Shown here piece by piece: positions 22,238 through 34,600 of a stretch of DNA of 64,000 nucleotides. A model generated the notes under the pieces. That model saw only the letters and a list, made by a program, of their open reading frames with translations. It was not told where the DNA came from and searched no databases. The DNA comes from Sesamum alatum (Eukaryota; Streptophyta; Magnoliopsida; Lamiales; Pedaliaceae). The stretch lies in NCBI GenBank assembly GCA_034509735.1, contig JACGWO010000005.1, forward strand, positions 24,670,383 to 24,734,382, read 5' to 3'. The stretch's first letter is position 1. Each line of letters starts with the position of its first letter. A program made the translations under genes and the position numbers.

Positions 22238-22252
22238 TCACCCGGGGCCCAA
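22238..22252 (-). promoter_or_regulatory. Polypurine tract of the Reina-like element
   Basis: On the minus strand, GGGCCCCGGGTGA directly precedes the 3' LTR start TGATAGG. It would prime plus-strand DNA synthesis. Confidence 0.6.
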
Positions 22253-25200
22253 AAAACGGCCTTGTCCTCAAGGCCTAATTCTGCAAAGCTGGTCTGGAGA
22301 TCCTAGACCTTTTCCCAAGTAGCTTCAACAGACGACTCACCTGCCCAGTGAATCAAAACTTCGTCCGTTCTCTGTCGACGGTGGGAATACGACACTGCAC
22401 TAGAATTCCCAGGGGCTTCTTAGATGTTGGGCCCTCAAGGTCGGGAAGAGGGCAGATCAGGGTCAACGGGGGTCTGACATACCGCTTGAGTAGGGAAATA
22501 TGAAAAATAGGGTGAGTTCGGGAAGACGGAGGGAGTTCGAATTCATAGACAACCTGGCCGATGCGATGGAGAATGTGGAACGAACCATTAGTACCGTTTG
22601 GCCAGCTTTTGAGAAGGACAGTTGGTGACTGAAGACTACCGATACGGTTGAAGTTTGAGGAAGACCCAGGTGCCCTCTTCAAAAGTCATGTCAATTCGTC
22701 GGGTGTTGACCTACTGGACCACGCGGTGCTGAGCACACTATAAATTATGTTTCAGAGTGCATAGAATGATGGCTCGGTATTGGAGTAACTCAGCAAGGGA
22801 ATGCACCTTAGTGCAACCATCAGTATAATCAGCAATAGTTGGAGGTGGCCGACCATAAAGAGACTCAGAGGGGTACATTGGAATGGAGTTGTGCTTGGAA
22901 GAGTTGTACCAGAATTCGGCTAATTGAGGATACTAACAAAAGACCCTGTCGCGATTCGAAACGATAGTGCGAGGGGTACCGTGCAACCTGTAAATTTCCC
23001 AAAGGAAAATAGAGGCCAAGGAAGCCGCTGCGAAACCCGAGCTTAGGGCGATGAAGTGAGCAAATTTTGTGAGCCGATCGATCACTACCCAGATAATAGT
23101 TTTCCTCGAAGAATTAGGTAAGTGCGTCATAAAATCCATAGATATATCCTCCCAAACTTCTTGTGGAATGAGAAGGGGTTGGAGCAGGCCATAAGGGGCT
23201 TGTGATAGATACATGTTTTGTCGGCAGACGGTGCATTGTTGTATAAATTGTTTCACCTCTTTGTACATTCTTGGCCAGGAGAATGAAGCAGCGAACCTAG
23301 CCATGGTGGGTTTCAAGCCGGAATGCCCACCCAGAGGAGAAGTGTGGAACTCCAAAATAAGTCGGCGCGATAGAAGGGATTCTGTCGGAATAAAAAGACG
23401 GCCATTCTTATATAAAAGACCTGAGCGAATTATGAAAGAAGGGGAAGACAAGGTGCTTGTTCTAGCCTTCTGAAACAATAAATTGCCGACGAGATGGGAA
23501 GCATAGAATGTTTGGAGTTCGTCCAAAGAAAGAGGCATTGGAGAACTGAGAGAAGTGAAAACAGAGGTGACGGACTCAGGAACCCGAGATAATACATCCG
23601 CGACACGAATTTCCTTACCGAGCTAGTAGTGAATTTCAAAGTTGTAACCAAGTAGCGCGGAGAGCCATTTGTGTTGCTCCGACGTCAAGACGGTCTGTGT
23701 AACTAAACCCCAGATGCTCTGATGGTCCATGAAGATATGGAAGGGACGGCCTAAGAGGTATTGGCGCCACTTCGGAACAGCCTCGGTGATATTATATAGT
23801 TCGCGAATATAAGAAGAAGCATATGACATTCGAGGGCCCAATTTCTTAGTTAAAAAAACAATAGGACGACCACCCTGTGAGAGAACAACGCCAATGACTA
23901 CACCAGAAGTATCAGTGGTGGGATCAAACAGTGAAGAAAAGTTAAGCAGAGCCAAAACTGGGACTTTGGTCAGGGCTATTTTCAGAGCATCAAAAGCGAG
24001 TTGGGTCACTAGGAGCAAATATAATTTATCCCCTTTTAAAAGATCAATAAGAGGCCCTGCAATTGAGGCAAAATGAAGAACAAACCTCCTGTAGAAGCCC
24101 GCTAAGCGCAAAAAGGCCCTCAATTCCGTCGTGGACTTCGGAGTGGGCCACGAAGTTACGGCGACCACCTTATCCGCATTTGGACTTATGCTTGCTGCAG
24201 TCACAATGTGACCTAAGTAGTGGATTGATTGTACCCTAAATTCACATTTTGAAAGCTTTGCAAAGTATTGATTATTAAGTAATAGCTGCAAAATCTCCCG
24301 TAAATGTTGTAAATGATCAAACCAAGTCCCACTATAAACCAATATATCATCGAAAAAAACAATAACAAACCATCGTAAAAAATGGCCGTAATAAACCATT
24401 CATTGCCAATTGGAAAGTGGAAGGTGCATTTGTAAGTCCAAACAGGATTACCATAAATTGATAGTGACCGTTGACAGCCCGAAAAGCTGTCTTATGAATA
24501 TTCGTGCGAAACATGCGGATATTATGATAGCCCAACCGCAAATCAATTTTAGAAAAGAAAGTGGCACCCTGCAATTCGTCAATGAGTTCGTCAATGGTGG
24601 GAATGGAAAAATTATCTCTAATAGTTATGGCATTCAAAGCACAATAATTTGGGCAAAAATGCCAAGAACCATCCTTTTTTTTTTACCAAAATCACCGCCG
24701 ACGAGAAAGGGCTTGTGCAAAGACGGATAAGGCCATCACGTAACATATCAGCCACAATTTTTGCCATAGCCTCCTTTTGACAATGGGGATAACGATAGGG
24801 GCAAAAATGGGCCAAATTTGGGAGAAGGTGTATATGGTGGTCGTGTGGGTGAAGGGATGGAAAGGTGCCAGGAATGGTAAAAACAGTGGCATATTCATTG
24901 AGCAAATGCTGCAAATCTGGATGAAGAAGGCCTCAAGAGTGGGAGAGGCCGTGGGGGTATCATCGTAAAATGGGTTGAATGGAGACAGTGTGGAGGGAGG
25001 CAATGGCATCAATAGAGAAAAAGCGACAAAGTTGGTGGTAAGTGGCCAAGGTAGACAAGGTGCTCGGAGAACCATGTAATGTGACAAGGACCCCTTTATG
25101 ATAGAAGTGCATGGAAGGCATGGTAAAATCAGACAAGAATAGTTCCAAGGTTTGAAACCATTGGACTCCGAGAACCAAGTCGGCACCCTAAATCAACAAT

Positions 25201-26522
25201 AAATAAAATGGTAATTAGAACAAATGGCCCTAGAGCGTGACCAGGACCGCGGAACATAGCCCCGTACACGATAATGTTGCACCATTTCCAACCATGACAG
25301 CGAAGGAAGTAATAGGGCAGAAAAACAAGCTAAAGGAAAGAAGTGACACACGGTTACATAATATTATGAGAGCTCCTGGAATTAACAAGTATCGAGAATG
25401 TATGAGCATTGATAAGGGCCTCCAAACAAAGGGTATGTTGAGAGATTGGACCCGTGTACGCTTCCGTGGCTAAATGAAAGTGGTCAATGGTGGAGGGGCA
25501 GAAAAGGCTCCGGCAGCAGGGGAAACCCCTCTGCAGTGGAGTGGGGTTCCTCAGGTGTAACCTCAAAGATTTTGTCCACGGAATCCTCGTCTGCGAGTAG
25601 CAAGAAAAACTATTTTGGCTTGCACTTGTGGCCCGGATGGAAAAGCTCGTCACAATTAAAGTAAAGGCCTTTGGCCCGACGAACTTGCATTTCTGCCTGC
25701 CAGAGACGTCGGTGGGCAATGTGTATGGCTAGGAGGCTATGGTTGCGAAGGAGGAGCTGGTGGAGGCAGCAGCGGAATACGACGGACCGAGGTAGCACCG
25801 ACGCCTGAGAACGCACGAGAAATGGGCTGTCGAGAGCTTGGATTTCGATAAATTGGCTAGGCCAATAGCCTGTGATATGGTAGAGGGATGAAAAACAGCC
25901 ATCTCTTTCTGTATGTCCAGCGATAATCCTGATAGAAAAATGTCTAAAATGGCTACCGTTGATAAGCCCGTAACAGGATTGCATAAATGCTCAAATTCCA
26001 GCTGATAGTCAGTGATAGACCTGTTTTGGAGAACCTTAAAAAGGGCCTGTTGATGATTCTCATGCGTCGAGGGGCCAAAAAGTAGCTCCAGCTCTCTTAA
26101 GAACGAAGGCCAAGTGATTAAAGGCTCATTGGCGTACATCCACCGGAACCAATTGAGAGCATCCCCACTAAGGTAACACGAAATCCGTTACAGGCGCTGC
26201 TCGTCCAGGATGTTGTAATAGTCGCCTGAAAAATCTATTTGACAGGATTGGAGCCATCGAAACATTCCAACAAGAGCTTTGGACGCTTAGGAAAGGGTTC
26301 CTCCAGAAGCGGTTGCTCCATGGCAACAGGAGGTAGATGGGGCAGTGGGAGAGGAGAGGGAGGGATGGACAGGTGGGTTTGTAGATCAACGATAGCCATC
26401 ACCGTAGATTCATGACGAGAGTCCATAGTATCTCTCAAATCCTGCACAACCACGACCAATGAAGCAACAGTTTCTTGCAACGATTGGAGCCCAGATTGGG
26501 ATTGTTGTGCTCGCGTCTGCAT
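22253..26522 (-). pseudogene. Gag-pol polyprotein, Reina-like, broken
   Basis: Start ATG at 26520-26522, about 35 bp inside the 5' LTR. Gag: coiled N-terminus (LQSLQETVASLVVVVQDLRD, 26235-26522), capsid region WPSFLRELELLFGP and YQLEFEHL (25729-26139), and a knuckle-like end CDELFHPGHKCK (25610-25680). Protease about 24960-25480 (degenerate). RT about 24347-24914 (KIDLRLGYHNIRM; catalytic motif FFDDILVYS at about 24340 in place of the usual YxDD). RNase H 23623-24100. Integrase about 22690-23538 (HHCC-type region, YLSQAPYGLLQPL, VVIDRLTKFAHF). A C-terminal region FELPPSSRTHPIFHISLLK (22353-22682) is followed, after a frameshift, by a chromodomain remnant DEVLIHWAGESSVEATWEKV (about 22300-22365). 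Multiple stops and frame changes prevent translation of a full polyprotein. Confidence 0.85.
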
Positions 26523-26538
26523 AATGGAAACAAAGGAG

Positions 26539-26556
26539 GATCAACAAAAGCACCAA
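26539..26556 (-). promoter_or_regulatory. Primer-binding site of the Reina-like element
   Basis: TTGGTGCTTTTGTTGATC on the minus strand next to the LTR end CCATCA. It differs from the initiator-Met-type TGGTATCAGAGC sites of the other LTR elements in this window. Confidence 0.6.
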
Positions 26557-26893
26557 TGATGGATGTTTCAAGGAATTTAAGTAAACAAGGGAGACTTTTT
26601 GGTTTTATTGAAGGATTTTCTCATACCCTTTTCATTCCATTTTTAGGCTCTTAAAGAGCTTAGTGTCATACAGTAGTTCCGGTAAATGGGATCACCCTAC
26701 ACCTGGCAAGCATCTAGCCGACTAGTACAGAGAGTAGTCTAACTAAATTATTCTCATAGTACTATGCTAATATGTGGAATTCAGCAACACTCATCCTGTT
26801 TGTCCCATAGCAAAGTCCTTGAAGTGGGTTGGTGAACTACGAGTTAGTTTGGGCTTGCCAACAGGTCCAGCTTCAGTATTGGTGGGCCTATCA
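26557..26893 (-). repeat. Reina-like 5' LTR
   Basis: Matches 21904-22237 with scattered substitutions and small indels, including an extra G in GTGGGCC. The divergence implies an insertion of some age. Confidence 0.9.
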
Positions 26894-27352
26894 GTTGTCC
26901 ATTGAATCACTCTCCAATTCTTTTAGAAACTCACACTAAGACAAACAATGCCGATACTTTAGGTATGAAACTGCTTAGTATAGCTATGAAATCTATAAAA
27001 TATTAGTAAGTAATGTTTGGGCTAATATGAAAATGTTAATGCAACATACGGCTTTTTAAAGAAATCTAATCTCCTTGCTTGTAAATCTCGAATGATAAAA
27101 AAATGAATAATTAGAAATGTGGACTTTTTCTCTCTTATTCTCTTTCCTTACGTTTATGCATCTTTCCTTCCCATGCATGACTCTTTCCTTTCTAACACTG
27201 TAGCTTTGTTCTTTGTGCAGCACGCCGGCTGAGAAGATTCCACCGTCGTTATACGCCTGACTTAGTCCTCTCGGTGAACCTCGTGCCTCGTCTTTTGTGT
27301 GTTGGTTATGCATTTATTTCTCCTACCCTACTATACGTTGCTTTTTCTTACG
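26894..27352. other. Flank without recognised gene
   Basis: AT-rich DNA with a GC-richer stretch 27225-27300. A TTCTTTGTGCAG sequence ending near 27220 resembles a 3' splice site, but no exon or domain is recognisable beyond it. Confidence 0.35.
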
Positions 27353-28079
27353 GGAAAATTGCATAATACCCCCCTGTGTTACAAAAATTCAACTAAAAAA
27401 CCCCTGTGTTAAAAATATAGACAAAAAAGACCCTGTGTTTTCTGAAATCTTGCACACGCTCCCCTTGTCGTTTGTCTAACTTAATGGCGTTAACTTTTGT
27501 TCTAATTTCGCGTTATACCCTTGTGTATTATAAATTATAGTTAGTACAATGACCGTTGGATTTTCTTTGATCTCATCAGAACCGTTGGATATAATCAAAT
27601 TTTAATAGCCATTAAAAGGAACGGTCCATATTATAAGTATTTTAAAAATATATTTTACATTTATATATAAACAAAAAAAAGTATCATAAAAATATAATAT
27701 ATATATATATACAAGTATAACATATATATACTACATCTATATCATGTATATTTATATATATATATATGTATATATAGACACCGGTGGAGGTGGATCGGCC
27801 CTCCACCGGCCGTCATCATCTAGGCGACGACGGTCGTTGCCCCCCAAAGCTGGGTTGGCGACGAGCGTTGTCGCCCAGGACGTTTGGGCGGCGACACCAG
27901 ATCTAGGTGGGCGATGAGGCTCCTGGCCAAACAAATCTGGGCGGCGAGAGGGGGGAGAGGGAGGCAGTAGGTAGATGGGCGTTGTCGGCTGAGTTGGTAG
28001 GATATAATCTATATTACGTTATGGAATGAGTTGGAATTAGAAAAAAGGATTATTAATTAGTGGTAACAAGGTGCAGTAA
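27353..28079. other. MULE-terminus-like sequence and GC-rich interior
   Basis: Begins GGGAAAATTGCATAATACCC followed by repeated ACCCCTGTGTTA phrases, a pattern also present at 61718 and typical of MULE-type termini in this window. Next come AT microsatellites (27690-27775) and a short GC-rich stretch (27780-27965) with repeated GGCGACGA-like words. No matching right terminus was found, so this may be a truncated nonautonomous element, possibly with captured DNA. Confidence 0.35.
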
Positions 28080-29295
28080 AGTAGGGGGTGTTATAGAGCA
28101 GGCTTGCTGTAGCATTTCCGGTCGCCTTCGAGCCAAACCGCTTTTGGAGTTCGGCTCTCAACTGCGGGACGAACCCTAAACGAGTTCGTTCCTTGTTCTC
28201 AGCGTAATGTTGGAGCTCTATTAGTCCCAGTAGTTTCTTATTCCTTTTTAAGGCTCTATGAAGCTCTTAAAAGATTAATAATAGAAGAGAAAAAGAGGAT
28301 AAAGACCTAGTTCAATAGTTCTATAACTACTAACAACAAGTCCAAGTCCGAAGTCGAGCTATCAAGCTCCTTCCCGGAGGTGAATGAGAGCAAAGAGAAG
28401 TCCTCGCTTCTGTGACGGAACGAGGAAGCTACATTCGGATGTTGGTCCGGTTCATTTATGCAACCTGGATTCTTTCTTTTTCCTAGACATTCTTTGAATA
28501 GAACCTTTTATGAGTTCGCTTTCACGAACTGAATTCCTTCCAAAGCCAGATGAGAATTAATATATATATATATTTAAATATTTATGTGCTGGTCCGGATA
28601 TTGCATGAGTTCTAGTAGTTTCTTCTAACTCTTTGAAACTCTATAAATTTCCTGAAAGGACTACTATAGAGAAGAAAAAGAAGAGAAAGAATCTCTTAAA
28701 CCAAAGACCAACAACTCAATAACTCAAAAGGAACGCCTATCTCATCTAAGATCAATAGACACCGTTCCTTCCTCTGGTTAGTCACTCATAATCGCTAGTT
28801 ACTCATGGAAGCTAGCTTGCTTTGAAGTTAGGAAAGACAGCTCCCTTATTCCATTTCTTCATAAACTCAGGAATGGTCGGGCACGAAACCTTCTTATTGT
28901 TTTAGTTCCAGATTGTCTAATTAAACTGAATTTAAGGTAGATATGAGTTTGGGGACCATGAGCCCCTTTATTTTGAATATGATGGGGTTGAACTAGGATC
29001 TCTTCTATTGCTCTTTCTAGGTTTAGTTTGTGATTCCTTGGGCCAGCTCTCACTCATGCGGGGTTAGAGGCAGATCTATGTTATCCCATTTTACAGAGTT
29101 TGACTAGGGATGCACCAGCTTTAGTCTTTTTGATCGCGTGCCAATGGTTCCGAAAAGAAGGACATTGGCGGGTGCCTTTGGTTGGTGTCCAAAGCTTTCT
29201 TTGGACTTTCTTCTTCCTTCAAAAGAGGACATTTGAAAAAAGACGATTGAAGACCCGGCGGGGGATGCGCTTTAAAAACTTTCATCCTTATGGCT
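28080..29295. other. Mitochondrial-like DNA (candidate NUMT)
   Basis: About 1.2 kb whose style differs sharply from the neighbours: balanced base composition, runs such as GAAGAAAAAGAAGAGAAAG, and short phrases typical of plant mitochondrial intergenic DNA. A 78-codon frame (29100-29336) and a minus frame (28859-29053) resemble unannotated mitochondrial ORFs but match no gene I can name. It lies exactly where the second CACTA element loses its 3' end. The attribution rests on sequence style, not on a database match. An AT microsatellite interrupts it at about 28557-28590. Confidence 0.5.
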
Positions 29296-29439
29296 GGCGA
29301 ATATATATATATTTTTTAATTTGGTTAAGTAATTGAATGATGGTATGCAATTCACACAAAAATATGCATAATTACAAAAAAAATATATTAATAAAAAAAC
29401 TATCCATTTTAATTACAAATATTAAAAACAAATCCTAAT

Positions 29440-30506
29440 CTACACCGCATCCCCTTCATCCTCGTGGTCCATCTCGACATCGTCTGGGCCACGGTGGTCT
29501 ATCAGAGCCTGCAATGGGCCGACAGTGGAGGTGTTCGTCTGCATGGACTTCATCATAGCCATCCTGTCGACCATCAGCGTCTCGAGCCGGACCATCTAAT
29601 CCTCCATGTCCAATTGTGGCGGTGGCGGTGTGTAGGTGTTGCAAGGACGTGGGCCTCAGAACCAAGGCCGAATACACGACCCTTGTTCTTGCCCCTGATC
29701 ACTGCCAGCCACAGATCCTGCTTGATCATCACCATCGAGCCCTCCGATTTGGCTAGAATATAACGAAAATTGACTATGGCCTGAGGCTGGTGATCCTCCA
29801 ACAGCTTCTGGAACGTCTCCTGCAAAACAAACCAAAATATTAATTATTGCAAAAAATTAAAGGAAATAAATTTTAAATTACAATTACTTACCGCCACCTC
29901 TGTTGCCCTCGGGCCGCTCCAGAAGCTATTGGTCTTCTTCTTGTAACATCTACAGAATAACTCCATCTGCTTCACAGGCTGATCGAGTTGTGCCTCTTGC
30001 AAAAGAAAGGAATAATTAGTCAAAGATTTATTTAATATTTATAAAAGCTTTAAAAAAAATAAAATTACTTAACGTCTTCCTCATGTGCCTGCCAAGTGAG
30101 GAAGAACCCTCGTGGTAGCAGTATATGATGCCGTAGGGTTGGCCGACCAGTTGGCCTTGTTCTTGACGGACTCGTTCTTGAACTCCTCGCGGCCCAGTAC
30201 AGCTGGAGCTGGTACCAGACCTTGTTCGCCAGCCACACCGGCTTCACCAGAGATTGTCTAGCGAGAGTGAAGCACTTGCGGATGAACTTCTCCTTAAACA
30301 TGTGGAACACGCAGAACATGGAGTCATCGTGACAATCCCACCAGTACGTCATCTGCAATATCACAAAAAAAGAAAGCAATTGTGAAAATATTTAACAAAA
30401 AAATTTAAATGTACCTTCATGCTCTCAAACTAGAAGTGCTGATGCTCTGGCGGGCACCTGGCGCAAACATCCCCAAGGGTAGGAATATTGTCCTCGCACC
30501 ACGACC
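29440..30506 (-). pseudogene. TNPA / Transposase_24-type gene, 5'-truncated (CACTA-2)
   Basis: Homologous to exons 2-5 of the CACTA-1 gene. The second exon remnant is at about 30418-30506 (CTTGGGGATGTTTGCGCCAG region). The core exon ends near 30352 and reads TYWWDCHDDSMFCVFHMFKEKF...LARQSLVKPVWLANKVW. It follows a proper CAG acceptor (complement CTG at 30353-30355), which shows that the CAA in CACTA-1 is a mutation. The last exon reads ETFQKLLEDHQPQA...GKNKGRVFGLGSEA (29574-29825), and the stop is at 29440-29442. The Arg/Gly/Pro-rich first exon is absent: at 30507 the sequence switches to spacer. Frameshifts occur in the middle exons. Confidence 0.8.
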
Positions 30507-31253
30507 ATGACCATTCCTAACCGTACAAATGCGTCGTTTATAGAACTGTATGTTGTAACCATTCCTATTATGTTGATAGACCATTCCTATTAATATTGCA
30601 AATAGTAATTCATTTTCTTACGAATTAAGAAAAATACGAAGGATATTACTGAGCGTATAAGAGTATACAATTTGTGTATTTGGACCATTGAAAACATTTA
30701 ATATTTTTCATGAGATTAATACATATTCACAACATGAAGTATATTTGTATATTCATATTTGTTAGTATTTCACATATGTAACTAGCATCTTATATTATTG
30801 TACTGTTACGTCTAATCAGATCATCAAAATTTTGACCAGACCATTATATATGATTGAATACATAAAAGAATACATTTGATAAAGTTTTGAACAATTTCGG
30901 TGGGCGGGTATCGAGATATCATATTTGGTCCGTAATCTTACAGATTCAAAATGGCGCAACCTTCAATCAGGCCATGTGATTGAAAATCAGACCATTAGAT
31001 ATGAAATCTTATTTATAATCTTGTATGTGTTCAAGTTTAGTGTTAAACCAGCTCACGAATGTTGAGATATCTTCACCGGAACGTACCATAGACATTTCTG
31101 GAACAGTCTTTGGAATAGTTAGTTATTAACTTTTGGCATGGTTTTTGATAATATTAATATAGAAACGATTATTGAATACAGTTAAGAATGGTTTTCTTGA
31201 AATTAAATCTTGGAATGGATTAAAATAAATTAACCACTCCAAAAATTTCATTT
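30507..31253. other. CACTA-2 intergenic spacer
   Basis: Noncoding, with degenerate ACCATTCCTA/AGGAACAG-type motifs near 30510-30600 and 31080-31250. It corresponds to the much longer spacer, promoter and leader of CACTA-1 (15131-17975); about 2 kb is missing here. Confidence 0.6.
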
Positions 31254-31465
31254 TCCCACCTTATTTTTCAGAAGGCAACAATTGAAAATTTGAAACTGTA
31301 ATTGGAACAGTCAGATATATTTCAGCTGTTCCAAGTTTTAAATTTTCCACCTATTTTTCCAGAAGGCGCAAAATTGAAAATTTGAAACTGTAATTGAAAC
31401 AGTCAAAATATATTTCAATCGTTCCACGTTTTAAATTTCCCACCTATTTTTCCAGAAGGAGCCAA
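31254..31465. repeat. Tandem array of about 92-bp units (CACTA-2)
   Basis: The landmark CAGAAGG recurs at 31269, 31360 and 31453 (spacings 91 and 93). Each unit contains TTGAAACTGTAATTG(G)AACAGTC and, inverted, (CT/TC)GTTCCA, so it holds a paired motif like the array in CACTA-1 at the same relative place. Confidence 0.75.
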
Positions 31466-31685
31466 ACTAAATTATGTTGCAACTAATTTTGGAATGATCA
31501 GGTTGGAAGATCCATTCCTATCTTTGAATTTCTAGTCAGTATTTTATAGTTAGGAACAGTAATTGCATTGCATACTTCAAAGAAGCATTCCAAAGTTATT
31601 TTATTTTAAAAAAATTACAATTAATAAAATGTTTAAACTACGATTTTTTCACTACACATTGGAAAGATAAGTAAGCACTACACAC

Positions 31686-34600
31686 TCAATAAGTCTCTTC
31701 TTGGCTCTCATACTCCTCAAAGCTATCTTCGTCATCTTCATTATCAGATTCACAATTTGGCGAGCAGGATGTACCTACTCCCTACTGATGTGCCATGGAT
31801 AGATGAGCGACTAATTGTATACTAGTTGGATCATGCAGGTCGTACGTTTGATTGTTTGTACCAATTTCTAGAGTAGGTATGACTTCATCCATTTGATAGG
31901 CAACCTCGGTCCATCGCGAGTCATTGATTACTGTTCGTGCCTTGATTTTGCAAACAACTTTCTAGTCAGCTTTGTCTCTCTTCATGCTCGGGTAATCTGT
32001 GTAGTAGACTTGTACTGCTTGTTGTGCCGGTACGAGTGGTTCATTCTTTTTCTACAACTTTTAGAAATTGACATCAACGAGGTGATAACGAGGGTGTATC
32101 TTCATATCTCTTACCGGATCGACCCAATGACAATTGAACAAAATAATGTGCATGTTCCGAATAAGTGGGTAATCTAACTGAATTATCTCTTTGAGTATCC
32201 CATAGAAGTCACTGTCCATGTCCGTATATGATGAGCTTTTCGCACACACCACTCAATTCATAGTTGACTTATCGACGTTGTGACGTTCATTGTGGAAATT
32301 GAAACCATTCACGAAGTAACAGGGGAACGTCGTCATTTCTGCCCTAGGACCCCAATAATGTAACTTCAATAATTCGTTGTCTGTGCAATTCAATTCGGGT
32401 TTCACCTGCAATTCAATTAGCAATTGAAATAATTTATAGGAAATTAACCTAATTGAAATAATTTATAAGAAATTGACACTTACACGATGTTTAAACCAAT
32501 CCTTGAATTCAGTTGTCACTACTTGCTAAATTATTGGGTCCTCCGAATGGTATTGCTGGACAGTTCAGTCAAGAGCGACCTCTTTTAGGAACAATGATAA
32601 TTATAAATATACATGTTCGAACTCTCATGATCGTTAGACTATATATACGTATCTATACACTTACTCGTAGTATGTCGTGACTACTTCACAATTGTACAAC
32701 ACGTACGTCTCGATTATGTGGAGTTCTTCACCGCTGAGCCACCTTTTCTTTGAGGCTTCACTTGCTAGCCCAGGGTGGTTGAAAATGGACCGTTGCATTC
32801 GATCGTCGTTGCTCGTGAGATCATCCTTTCGACTAGGTCTGTTTCACTTGCAAAGAATGTACGGTTCAAAGTAGTGGGAAGTGAAAGCCCGATTTCTTCG
32901 ACAATGTTTGCCTCCACAATTGACTCCTCGATGTGTGCTTTGTTTCTCACATTCTTCTTCAAATTGCGGAGGAATCTATTCGTACGAATATTTATTAAAA
33001 TACAAATGAACCAAAATAATATATATAAAAAAAACTAAATTTTTCTCGTGTACATACCTCTCAAATGGGTAAATCCACTTGTATTACACGGCCCCCCCAA
33101 TGCGCACCTCATATGGTAGGTGAGCAAGTAGGTGCTTCATTGAGTCGAAAAAAGGAGAAACTATGTTCTCGAGGTTGCACATGATAATGGCTACACTGTC
33201 TTCCAATTCTTTTACCTTGGTGACATCTAGCATGGTCGAGCATAGGATCTGGAATAGAAGGTTCACCTCCGTCAATGCGTTCCACACATGATCAGGAAGC
33301 ATTTCACGGAAGGCAACCAGAATCAACTTCTGCTTTAATACATGGCAATCATGGTTCTTCATGCCGTGCATCCTTAGCTCCTTCATGTCGACGCAGCGGG
33401 ACATATTAGATGCGTACCCATCAGGAAACCTAAGACAACGAATCCACTCATATATCCTCTTTTTCTGTTCCTTCTTTAGTGTATATACAACTTTGGGAAT
33501 CACGTTCAGTTTCCTTTCGTCCACCTCAACCTCCGGCCGATTACATATGATCTTCAGATCCTTCCGTGCATTCAGATTGTCATTTGTTTTGCCCTTTATG
33601 TCCATCACGGTATTGAATATATTGCCAAGAAAATTCTTCTCAATGTGCATGACATCAAGATTGTGGCATATCAAATGCGTCCCCCAGCGTTCAAGCTCCC
33701 AAAAGATGCTTCGTCGCCTTGTGCTCAATACAATAGCCTTCTCGTTCAGCCAACAGTTGTACGACTGTAACACTAAACGCTTCCTCATAGGCTGGAATCT
33801 GCTATCCAGTCAGCCTCGAACGTGCAACCTTCCTTTCCACTCAATTTTTAGTGACCACTTTTTGTTCCTGCGGTACAGATGGTCCAGTGGGAGAAACTGC
33901 CTGTGCCAATTAAAATAGCATACCTTCCTACCGCGCTGCAAATATAATGCCCGTGTGCCTCCATACAAACTGGACACCTCATAACACCGGCAGTAGTCCA
34001 TTTGGACACCATCCTATAAGCGGGTAGGTCGTTCACTATCCACATCAATGCGGCGTGCATCATAAATGCCTGGTTAGTCGCATTATCGTGCGTCCGTACA
34101 CCTACATGCCATAAATTTGCAACTCCTTGATTAGTGGCTCCAGGTACACATTGATCAGACGTTTGGGATTGGAAGGGCCAGGTACCACCATTGTTAGGAA
34201 CATATACTCAGACTTCATGAACATTCTCGGTGGGAGATTGTACGGTGTTAGTATCACGGGCTAATATGAGTGAGTTTTTTTTTTACCATATTGCCTATGC
34301 GGTACAAGCCTATCCATGCACAACACCAGTCTAACATTACGGGGCTCAGCTGCAAAATCGAGATATGTCCAGTCCAAATATCTCCAAGCCTCTGCATCGA
34401 ACGGATGACACATGGATCCCTCCTACGTCTGATAGTTGGCATGCCACGTCATGTGCTCGACAATGACTTCCAAAGCATACAACCTCTGAAGCCGAGGGGT
34501 AAGCAGCAGGTACCTAAGAATGCCATACACGGCCTTCTTGTGTCTAAGATTTCTCTCCATGGTCGGCTTGTACCTAGCTTCTCCACAAAACTTGCAGTGC

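Larger units (their letters stand above)
21904..26893 (-). mobile_element. Ty3/gypsy chromovirus (Reina-like), structurally complete
   Basis: A 4,990-bp LTR retrotransposon. LTRs at 21904-22237 and 26557-26893 are about 335 bp, begin TGATAGG and end CCATCA on the minus strand, and are close to each other in sequence. Flanking 5-bp sites are CTTGT (21899-21903) and GTTGT (26894-26898), one mismatch. The primer site next to the 5' LTR reads TTGGTGCTTTTGTTGATC on the minus strand, and a purine tract adjoins the 3' LTR. Domain order gag-PR-RT-RH-INT-chromodomain is that of a chromovirus; short LTRs and this primer site point to the Reina lineage. Internal stops and frameshifts make it non-autonomous now. 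Confidence 0.9.

Noticed and set aside
23894..24730. Plus-strand ORFs over the Reina-like pol region
   Set aside because: Shadow frames opposite recognisable RT and RNase H coding sequence; no domain of their own.
22353..26522. Separate host genes suggested by several minus-strand ORFs of 70-260 codons
   Set aside because: They are colinear pieces of one retrotransposon polyprotein in the standard gag-PR-RT-RH-INT order between matched LTRs.
28080..28100. Right terminus for the MULE-like end at 27353 (GGGGGTGTTATAG)
   Set aside because: Only a short, weak match to the complement of the left end; no target duplication.
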